Below, piece after piece: positions 34,589-40,435 of a stretch of DNA of 40,435 nucleotides. Both the position numbers and the translations under genes were made by a program. Location: assembly GCA_021296095.1 (NCBI GenBank), contig JAGWBB010000011.1:1-40435 (forward strand), given 5' to 3'. The notes under the pieces are model-generated. The model saw nothing but the letters and a program-made list of their open reading frames with translations. It was not told the DNA's origin and made no database searches. Source of the stretch: Desulfurellaceae bacterium. Lineage in GTDB: Bacteria > Desulfobacterota > Binatia > Bin18. Position 1 is the stretch's first letter. The number at the start of each line of letters is the position of its first letter.

Positions 34589-35119
34589 GTGGCCACCCGC
34601 CTGCCGATTGTCGGCGTCATGGGTTCCGGCAGCCAGCCACACGCCGTGCGCGCCCGGCAGGTCGGCTCGTGGCTGGCCCAGGCCGGCGTGCACCTGTTGA
34701 CCGGCGGCGGCCGCGGAGTAATGGCCGCCGTCAGCCAGACGTTTGCCGAGACCGCCGGCCGCCGGGGGCTGGTCATCGGCATCATTCCCAGCGCCACAGA
34801 TGAGCTGCTGGCCGAGCCCAAAACGGGCTACCCCAACCCCTGGGTTGAGATTCCGATTTATACCCACCTGTCGCTGAGCGGCGAACGCGGCACCGAGCCG
34901 CTGTCGCGCAACCATATCAATATCCTGAGTGCCGACGTGGTGATCGCCCTGCCCGGCGGAGCCGGAACAGCGAGTGAGGTCGCCCTGGCCCTGCGCTACG
35001 GCCGGCCCCTGGTCGCCTATCTCGACCGGCGCACCGACATCGAGGACCTGCCCGACCAAGCCGTGGTCGAGAACGACTTCTCCGCCGTACAGGCCTTTGT
35101 CCGCGCCCACCTGCCCTAG
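34589..35119 (+). CDS. LOG-like / TIGR00725-type Rossmann protein
   Basis: 176 residues from GTG 34589 (VATRLPIVGVMGSGSQPHAV), seven bases after the previous stop. Motifs: LLTGGGRGVMAAVSQTFAE and VVIALPGGAGTASEVALALRYGRPLV, the GGGxGVM and PGGxGTxxE signatures of the LOG / putative lysine-decarboxylase fold. LOG enzymes release free cytokinin bases from nucleotides, while the TIGR00725 branch has no settled function. The 3' end overlaps the convergent DUF1579-like gene by four bases. Confidence 0.85.
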   Translation: MATRLPIVGVMGSGSQPHAVRARQVGSWLAQAGVHLLTGGGRGVMAAVSQTFAETAGRRGLVIGIIPSATDELLAEPKTGYPNPWVEIPIYTHLSLSGERGTEPLSRNHINILSADVVIALPGGAGTASEVALALRYGRPLVAYLDRRTDIEDLPDQAVVENDFSAVQAFVRAHLP

Positions 35120-35733
35120 CCTGGCGTGTCGTCGGTCATCCGCCGTAGCTGAAGAATCGAATAGGTCTCAAACCGGCCGTCCGGTCGCTCGATTTCGAGC
35201 CGCTCTTCATAGCCGTCGGCGGTCGGCCGCACCACCTTGCGAGCCCGTCCGCGGCCGGCGCCGTGACCGGGCGGACGGTCGGGGAAACGGACGGATTGGC
35301 CGTCGAGTTCGATGGGGTATGTCACCACGGACCCCGCGTCGGTATAGGCCCGACCCTCAAACGTCCGGGTGGCGGAATCGAGGCCGATGAGCACCAACGC
35401 CTGGTGGCAGTCGTTGCGGCCGTCGGCCAGAGGATAATTCACCCCCATACGCAGGGACAGGAAACGGCCGCCCGCCTCCCAGCCACCGGTGACTTCTTTT
35501 TGAAAGCCGCCCGGACGCCCGGTGTAGTGTCCGTGTCCGTAAAAGTGGCCGACCAGAAAGGCCAGCGGCCGCAGGCTGTCGTCCGGCCCGGACCAGACGT
35601 GGACGGGGTTTTTCGGCGACAGAATCCGCAAGTAGCTGCCCTCAGCCGCGGCGCGGCCGGCGGATGAGAACAACCTGGAGCGCAGCTGCCGGCGGAATGC
35701 GCTGAACGACCACATCACGTTCATACACCACAC
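35116..35733 (-). CDS. DUF1579/calycin-like hypothetical protein
   Basis: Up to 205 residues. The recognisable part runs from about residue 50: LRPLAFLVGHFYGHGHYTGRP, VTGGWEAGGRFLSLRMGV, CHQALVLIGLDSATRTFEGRAYTDAGSV, a pattern of beta strands like DUF1579 or nitrobindin-type calycin barrels. The N-terminal ~45 residues (from the GTG at 35733; ATGs follow at M4 and M7) are arginine-rich and unlike the family, so the true start may be further in. It is convergent with the LOG-like gene and divergent from cobQ. The function is unknown. Confidence 0.65.
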   Translation of the reverse strand: MWCMNVMWSFSAFRRQLRSRLFSSAGRAAAEGSYLRILSPKNPVHVWSGPDDSLRPLAFLVGHFYGHGHYTGRPGGFQKEVTGGWEAGGRFLSLRMGVNYPLADGRNDCHQALVLIGLDSATRTFEGRAYTDAGSVVTYPIELDGQSVRFPDRPPGHGAGRGRARKVVRPTADGYEERLEIERPDGRFETYSILQLRRMTDDTPG

Positions 35734-35815
35734 GGATGGTCTCGACAGTCAACACCTGATCGTCGCCCCAGGCGGGGGCGGACGGGACGCGGAGGCTGTG
35801 ATAGACAGGGCCGGT

Positions 35816-37321
35816 ATGAGTGCGCAGGTCATCATGATCCAGGGCACCGGCTCCGATGTCGGCAAGTCCGTTATCGTGGCTGGTTTGTGTCGCATCGCCA
35901 GGCGGCGGGGTGTGCGTGTTGCGCCCTTCAAACCCCAGAACATGTCTAATAACGCGGCCGCGTGTGCCGACGGCGGAGAGATCGGCCGGGCCCAGGCCGT
36001 CCAGGCTCGGGCGGCCGGGTTGGCGTCGCACACCGATTTCAACCCGGTGCTGCTGAAACCGCACACCGATCGGGGCGCACAGATCGTGGTCCACGGCCGG
36101 CCGGTCGGCACCCTGGACGCCGCGGACTACCCGGCCGGCCGCCAGCGCCTGATGGGCGCCGTCATGGACAGCTTCGGCCGGCTCGTGGCGGCGCACGAGC
36201 TGGTCATCGTCGAGGGAGCGGGCAGCCCGGCGGAGGTCAACCTGCGGGCTGGCGATATTGCCAACATGGGCTTCGCCCGGCGCGTCAACGCCCCGGTGTG
36301 TCTGGTCGGCGACATTGATCGCGGAGGCGTTATCGCGGCCCTGGTCGGCACCCAGGCCGTGCTCGACCCGCAGGACAGCGCCCTGATCGTCGGCTTTGCG
36401 GTCAACAAGTTTCGGGGCGATCCGAGCCTGTTCGAGGCCGGCATTGCGGTCATTGAGCAGCGTACCGGCTGGCCGTGCTTTGGCCTCATCCCCTGGGCTG
36501 CGGCAGCCTCGCGTCTGCCGGCCGAAGACGCCGTGCCGCTGCCCCAGCTCTACCCGACGCAGCCCGGACGGGTTCGGATTGCCGCCCCGATGCTGTCCCG
36601 TATCGCCAACTTTGACGACGCCGACCCGCTGCGCCTGGAGCCGCAGGTCGATTTCAGCTTTGTGCCGCCCGGACGACCGATTCCGCGCGACGTGGATGTC
36701 GTGATCCTGTTCGGCACCAAATCGACCATCGGCGATCTGGCCTTTTTGCGCGCCCAGGGCTGGGACCACGATGTCATTGCCCATGTCAGAAGCGGCGGCC
36801 GGGTGCTGGGGCTGTGCGGCGGATTCCAGATGCTGGGTCGCCGTGTCCACGATCCGGCTGGGGCCGACGGCCCGGGCGGTTCGGTGGACGGGCTGGGCCT
36901 GTTCGAGTTTGAGACCACGATGATCGGAGAGAAAACCGTCCGCCCCGCCCGGGGACGCTGCGTCCTGACCGACGCCCCGGTTGCAGGCTACGAGATTCAC
37001 ATGGGCCAATCCCAGGGCTCAGCCCTGGAGCGGCCGCTGTTTCAGCTTGAGACCGGCGCCGACGGCGCGCGCAGCCCGGACGGGCGGCTCGAAGGCACCT
37101 ACCTGCACGGTCTGTTCGCCAACGACGGCTACCGTCGTGCCTGGCTGGAGCGTATCCGCAGCCATACCGCCGCAGCCCTGGACTACGAGGTCAGCGTCGA
37201 GACGGCTCTCGACGAACTGGCCGACAGCCTGTCCGCAGCCCTGGACATCAATGCCCTGCTTGGAGCTGCACGCAGCCCCGACCCGACCCGTTCGGGCCGG
37301 CTATCTGCCACAGAGACTTGA
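35816..37321 (+). CDS. cobQ: Cobyric acid synthase CobQ
   Basis: 501 residues from ATG 35816 (MSAQVIMIQGTGSDVGKSVI); an in-frame start at 35798 is less likely. The N-terminal P-loop-like amidoligase domain includes GTGSDVGKS, RVAPFKPQNMSNNAA, GEIGRAQAVQARAA and VEGAGSPAEVNLRAGDIANMGFA. The C-terminal class I glutamine amidotransferase domain has the nucleophile cysteine in RVLGLCGGFQMLGRRV and a histidine in GTYLHGLFAN. It amidates four carboxylates of adenosylcobyrinic acid a,c-diamide. No other cob genes are in the window beyond the CobA domain, and no cobalamin riboswitch was recognised in the short upstream region. Confidence 0.96.
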   Translation: MSAQVIMIQGTGSDVGKSVIVAGLCRIARRRGVRVAPFKPQNMSNNAAACADGGEIGRAQAVQARAAGLASHTDFNPVLLKPHTDRGAQIVVHGRPVGTLDAADYPAGRQRLMGAVMDSFGRLVAAHELVIVEGAGSPAEVNLRAGDIANMGFARRVNAPVCLVGDIDRGGVIAALVGTQAVLDPQDSALIVGFAVNKFRGDPSLFEAGIAVIEQRTGWPCFGLIPWAAAASRLPAEDAVPLPQLYPTQPGRVRIAAPMLSRIANFDDADPLRLEPQVDFSFVPPGRPIPRDVDVVILFGTKSTIGDLAFLRAQGWDHDVIAHVRSGGRVLGLCGGFQMLGRRVHDPAGADGPGGSVDGLGLFEFETTMIGEKTVRPARGRCVLTDAPVAGYEIHMGQSQGSALERPLFQLETGADGARSPDGRLEGTYLHGLFANDGYRRAWLERIRSHTAAALDYEVSVETALDELADSLSAALDINALLGAARSPDPTRSGRLSATET

Positions 37322-37352
37322 TGCACCCCCTCAGGAGACTTAGAATTAGCCC

Positions 37353-39191
37353 ATGAAGAAAATGGACCATAAGATCCGTTTTAATATCTGGTATGTATTC
37401 ATCGCCCTGTGGGGGGTGATTCTGCTGCACAACCTGTGGCTCCAGGCTACCCGGATCGAACAGATTCCCTACAGCCAGTTCCAGGCTTACCTTGACGAGG
37501 ATCTGATCGAAGAAATCCGGATCACCAACAACTATATCCAGGGCACGCTGCGGCAGCCCCTGGAAGGCCAGCCGCAGCAGTTTGTGACCATTCGGGTCGA
37601 ACCCGACCTGGCCGACAAACTGGCCTCCAGCGGGATCCGCTTCGCCGGAGAGATTGAGACGACCTTTCTGCGCGATTTCCTGTCGTGGATTGTCCCGGTC
37701 CTGCTGTTTGTCGGCATCTGGCTGTTCTTCATGCGCCGCTTTGCCCAAAAACAAGGCTTGGGCGGCGGCTTCATGTCGATCGGCAAGAGCAAGGCCAAGG
37801 TCTACATGGAACAGGATGTCAAGGTCACCTTCAACGACGTGGCCGGTGTGGACGAGGCCAAGACCGAACTCCAGGAGGTGATTGCCTTTCTGAAGACACC
37901 CGAAAAATTCGCCCGGCTGGGTGGCAAAATTCCCAAGGGCATCCTGCTGGTCGGTCCGCCGGGGACGGGCAAGACCCTGCTGGCAAAAGCCGTGGCCGGT
38001 GAGGCCAGCGTGCCGTTCTTTTCGATCAGCGGCTCAGAGTTCGTGGAGATGTTCGTCGGGGTGGGCGCAGCCCGGGTGCGCGACCTGTTTGTCCAGGCCA
38101 AGGAAAAGGCGCCGTGTATTATTTTTGTCGACGAGCTGGACGCCCTGGGCAAGGCGCGGGGCATGGGGCCGGTCTCCCACGAAGAGCGCGAACAGACCCT
38201 CAACCAGCTGCTGGTCGAAATGGACGGCTTCGATCAGCGCACTGGGGTGATCCTGATGGCCGCCACCAACCGGCCGGAAATTCTGGACCAGGCGCTGTTG
38301 CGGGCCGGCCGCTTTGATCGCCACGTGGTGGTTGACCGGCCGGACAAGATCGGCCGGCTGGCGATTCTCAAGGTCCACTCCCGCAATGTACAGCTTGACC
38401 CGGACGCCGACCTTGATGTGGTCGCAGCCATGACCCCCGGCTTTGCCGGGGCCGACCTGGCCAACATCATCAACGAAGCCGCGCTGCTGGCGGTCCGTAT
38501 GAGCAAGGACTCGGTCGGCCTGCCCGAGCTGCAGGAGGCGGTTGAGCGGGTGATTGCCGGCCTGGAAAAAAAGAACCGGGTCCTCAACCAAACCGAAAAA
38601 GAACGCGTCGCCCACCACGAGATCGGCCACGCCCTGGTCTCCCTGTCGCTGCCGGGCAGCGACCAGGTTCAGAAAATCTCGATCATCCCGCGCGGCGTGG
38701 CCGCCCTGGGCTATACCTTGCAGCTGCCGACCGAAGACCGCTTTGTGATCACCAAATCCGAGCTGGAGAACAAAATCGCCGTATACCTGGGCGGCCGGGT
38801 CGCCGAGGAGATCATCTACCAGGAGATCTCGACCGGTGCGCGGGACGATCTGCTCAAAGCCACCGACATCGCCAAGAACATGATCAAAGCCTACGGCATG
38901 AGCGAGCAGCTGGGCCAGATCAGCTTCGACCAAGACCAGCAGCCGATGTTTCTGCAAAACGGCCAGAGCCCCGGCCCGGGCGACTACAGCGAGGAAACCG
39001 CGCGGGCGATTGACACCGAAATCCGGCGCATCATCGACGCCCAGTACGCACGGGTAACCGCCCTGCTGTGCGCCAAGACCCAGATCTTGAAGGACGCGGC
39101 GCGAGCCCTGCTGGACAAGGAAACCCTCACCGGCGAGGAGCTACGGGCGATTGCCTTCCCGGCCGGCCAGCCCGACACGGACGCCGCCTAG
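37353..39191 (+). CDS. ftsH: ATP-dependent zinc metalloprotease FtsH
   Basis: A 612-residue membrane AAA+ protease. TM1 ([19 protein letters not shown]), a periplasmic FtsH_ext domain (about 35-105), TM2 ([19 protein letters not shown]), Walker A GPPGTGKT (201-208), Walker [36 protein letters not shown], zinc motif HEIGH (422-426) and a downstream [22 protein letters not shown]. It degrades membrane and some soluble proteins, notably LpxC in E. coli. It lies only 31 bases after cobQ. The SRH and pore motifs look intact, so it should be active. Confidence 0.96.
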   Translation: MKKMDHKIRFNIWYVFIALWGVILLHNLWLQATRIEQIPYSQFQAYLDEDLIEEIRITNNYIQGTLRQPLEGQPQQFVTIRVEPDLADKLASSGIRFAGEIETTFLRDFLSWIVPVLLFVGIWLFFMRRFAQKQGLGGGFMSIGKSKAKVYMEQDVKVTFNDVAGVDEAKTELQEVIAFLKTPEKFARLGGKIPKGILLVGPPGTGKTLLAKAVAGEASVPFFSISGSEFVEMFVGVGAARVRDLFVQAKEKAPCIIFVDELDALGKARGMGPVSHEEREQTLNQLLVEMDGFDQRTGVILMAATNRPEILDQALLRAGRFDRHVVVDRPDKIGRLAILKVHSRNVQLDPDADLDVVAAMTPGFAGADLANIINEAALLAVRMSKDSVGLPELQEAVERVIAGLEKKNRVLNQTEKERVAHHEIGHALVSLSLPGSDQVQKISIIPRGVAALGYTLQLPTEDRFVITKSELENKIAVYLGGRVAEEIIYQEISTGARDDLLKATDIAKNMIKAYGMSEQLGQISFDQDQQPMFLQNGQSPGPGDYSEETARAIDTEIRRIIDAQYARVTALLCAKTQILKDAARALLDKETLTGEELRAIAFPAGQPDTDAA

Positions 39192-39574
39192 GGCGTGGTC
39201 GTCCACTCGGGCTAGGGTTCAGACCCTAGTCCAGAGGAAGGCCCGGAAGGTAGGCTGCGGGTCAGACGGCGATCAGGAGGCCCTGTCCTTTCCTCCCATA
39301 AGCTTGACACTGTGGCCGTGCTCAGCCGGAGCGTCCCATTTTGCGGCGGGGGTATTGAATATCTCCGACACAGATTGCTGAGACGGGTAAATCGCACACA
39401 TTTGCCCCGCTCAGCCCCTCTGTCCGGCCCGTCTGGCCGCCGTCCCACAAAACCCTCCTTTTTCAAGACAGGAGCTAGACCCGCTCTGTCCTCACCGAAA
39501 TTGATGGGACCGTTGAAAAATTGGGCAGACGAGTCCCTCTCGGGAAACGCCCTAGGAGAGGAAGAGGAGTGGGC
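39192..39574. other. Intergenic region after ftsH
   Basis: About 380 bases with no convincing gene. Near its start a 9-bp hairpin (GGGCTAGGG, loop TTCAGA, CCCTAGTCC; 39209-39232, one G-T pair) may help end ftsH transcription, but no T-run follows. Short open frames here lack Shine-Dalgarno sequences and recognisable protein motifs. The rest shows no repeat, RNA or operator that I can support. Confidence 0.5.
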
Positions 39575-39937
39575 TCAAGAGGGCCGCAGCCGGATCCGCC
39601 CCGGCTCGACGATAGCCAGACGGCCTGGCAGGCGAGCGAGCACGACCGGCTGTTGGAGGAAGAGGTCTACCAAGTGGAGAATAAAGGCCACGGTGGCATG
39701 CCGGGGGAGCGTGAAGACCACAATGCCCGCATACAAGGGCGGCGGATAATTGCGGATATCCGCAAAATCAAAATCGCCGGTGAGCAAACAGAGGCGCTGG
39801 GCCTGGGCATAGGCCGCAATGGTCGAGTCTGGCGCGTCTCCCAGACCGATATCGCGCACATCGAAGGCGGTATGGCCGGCCCGCCGCAGGGCCGCGCCCA
39901 CGGCCCGAGGCAGGTCGGCGTCGATGAGAAAGCGCAC
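39575..39937 (-). CDS. DUF5615 PIN-like protein (probable toxin)
   Basis: 120 residues from GTG 39937. The pattern MRFLIDADLPRAVGAALRRA, a GH-AFDVRDIGLGDAPDS block and LCLLTGDFDFADI match the DUF5615 PIN-like family, in which acidic residues (D6, D8, the D in GDAPD, and the Ds in TGDFDF) form a nuclease-like site. It starts nine bases after the stop of the DUF433 gene, the common antitoxin-toxin order. RNase activity is inferred from the fold. Confidence 0.85.
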   Translation of the reverse strand: MRFLIDADLPRAVGAALRRAGHTAFDVRDIGLGDAPDSTIAAYAQAQRLCLLTGDFDFADIRNYPPPLYAGIVVFTLPRHATVAFILHLVDLFLQQPVVLARLPGRLAIVEPGRIRLRPS

Positions 39938-39946
39938 GGTGCGAAT

Positions 39947-40171
39947 CTAGAAGGGCGGTAAGGGATGGTGTTCGTCTTGCTCGATCAGCTCGCTCGCATA
40001 GGTCAGGGCGGCCTGCACGTCGGCTTCTGTCACCCCGTACTCGGCCGCCACTTGGTCGATGCTCAGCCCGCCCGCCAAGCCCCCCAGGAGCCGCACGACC
40101 GGCACCCGCGTGCCCCGGATGACCGGCTTCCCATGGTGCACGTTTGCCTCAATGACAATACGATCCTTCAT
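39947..40171 (-). CDS. DUF433 family protein (probable antitoxin)
   Basis: 74 residues with the complete DUF433 pattern: GKPVIRGTRVPVVRLLGGLAGGLSID, then QVAAEYGVTEADVQAALTYASELI, a small winged-helix-like DNA-binding fold. AAGGAG lies six bases before the ATG. It is co-directional with and nine bases upstream of the DUF5615 PIN-like gene, so the two should be one type II toxin-antitoxin-like operon, probably self-repressed. Confidence 0.88.
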   Translation of the reverse strand: MKDRIVIEANVHHGKPVIRGTRVPVVRLLGGLAGGLSIDQVAAEYGVTEADVQAALTYASELIEQDEHHPLPPF

Positions 40172-40359
40172 CGCCGCTCCTTTCCAAGCGTTTGCCTCTC
40201 TCGGGCAGAGACCCTTCTATCGAACGCAAGAAAGGCCGAAAAGTCAATCCAGGGAACTCCTCGTTTTTCGGGATCAAACAAGTCCTCACAGTCGGTACTG
40301 CGTTCTGATGAATTGAAACGGATTGTGCAGGCGGAGTCAAGAAAAGCGCAAGTATCTTA

Positions 40360-40435
40360 GGGCCTGTCATCAGTTAAGGAGGATCACCGAGGCAGCGAGA
40401 TAGATAGCTCCCCGAAAGCTGACGGCGCGTTTGTC
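40360..40435 (-). mobile_element. Right end of an IS5-like insertion sequence (cut by window edge)
   Basis: The minus-strand frame from the window edge reads DKRAVSFRGAIYLAASVILL and one more residue before a TGA at 40370-40372, the typical C-terminus of IS5-group DDE transposases (RYDKR-x-YR-x-F-x-LAA). The sequence between the stop and about 40360 (GGGCCTGTCATCAG) is likely the terminal inverted repeat, with TTAG next to it as a possible target site. The rest of the element lies outside the window. Confidence 0.6.
40370..40435 (-). CDS. C-terminal end of IS5-family transposase (partial)
   Basis: Only the last 21 codons and the stop are inside the window. The peptide (DKRAVSFRGAIYLAAS...) fits the end of an IS5-family DDE transposase. 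The catalytic residues are outside the window, so activity cannot be judged. Confidence 0.6.
   Translation of the reverse strand, partial: DKRAVSFRGAIYLAASVILLN

Noticed and set aside
35734-35815. Cobalamin riboswitch upstream of cobQ
   Set aside because: The space is about 80 bases, too short for the element, and the conserved B12-box pattern was not seen.
35642-37009. Long minus-strand open frame opposite cobQ
   Set aside because: It covers a complete cobyric acid synthase on the other strand and shows no protein signature of its own.
39209-39232. Strong intrinsic terminator after ftsH
   Set aside because: A 9-bp hairpin is present but no T-run follows, so it is noted only within the intergenic entry.
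40149-40370. 73-codon minus-strand open frame upstream of the DUF433 gene
   Set aside because: It overlaps the DUF433 start, has no recognised motif and no clear ribosome site.
1-40435. tRNA, rRNA genes and CRISPR arrays
   Set aside because: No cloverleaf-like genes, rRNA segments or regularly spaced direct repeats were recognised by eye.

Overview
The window is GC-rich, densely coded DNA from a Gram-negative bacterium. The evidence is a lipid A enzyme (LpxC), two TonB-dependent receptors, an NtrY-type kinase and periplasmic lytic machinery. The gene orders yebC-ruvC-ruvA-ruvB and precorrin-2 dehydrogenase / ccsA-like / hemA / hemC / cobA-hemD recall deltaproteobacteria in the broad sense. 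Several luciferase-like flavin enzymes and aromatic-type catabolic genes would also fit an uncultured soil or sponge lineage (Tectomicrobia or Binatota type). The lineage is an inference; no rRNA or tRNA gene was seen.

Region 1 (1-6984, all minus strand) is a repair and envelope-signalling block: yebC, ruvC, ruvA, ruvB, an NtrY-like membrane histidine kinase, then a single ORF joining a response-regulator receiver domain to LpxC, then the start of a secreted or membrane protein cut by the window edge. The receiver-LpxC ORF occupies the place where an NtrX-type regulator would be expected. It suggests a two-component system that acts directly on the committed step of lipid A synthesis. This is the most unusual feature of the window.

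Region 2 (7129-14460) has an NCS2 nucleobase permease with an extra cytoplasmic C-terminal domain, divergent from two tandem TonB-dependent receptors. The second receptor is frameshifted at a G/C-homopolymer palindrome, so it is a pseudogene, a slippage-switched gene or an assembly error.

Region 3 (14461-17630) is a compact type II restriction-modification island: a C-protein-like regulator with a C-box-like operator, an overlapping restriction endonuclease, and a tail-to-tail N6-adenine methyltransferase.

Region 4 (17698-24242) is catabolic. On the minus strand lie a HisC-type aminotransferase, a luciferase-like monooxygenase and a homogentisate-dioxygenase-like protein. On the plus strand lie a TetR regulator, an alpha/beta hydrolase and a second luciferase-like monooxygenase, with a perfect inverted repeat in front of the hydrolase that may be the TetR operator.

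Region 5 (24296-31523) has an MltD-like lytic transglycosylase with three LysM repeats and a terminator, followed by the tetrapyrrole operon. Region 6 (31597-39191) holds a CitE-like lyase, an enoyl-CoA hydratase, a Nudix hydrolase, a DsbA-fold isomerase, a LOG-like protein, a DUF1579-like protein, cobyric acid synthase and FtsH. Region 7 (39192-40435) is accessory: a DUF433/DUF5615 toxin-antitoxin-like pair and the end of an IS5-like transposase running off the window.
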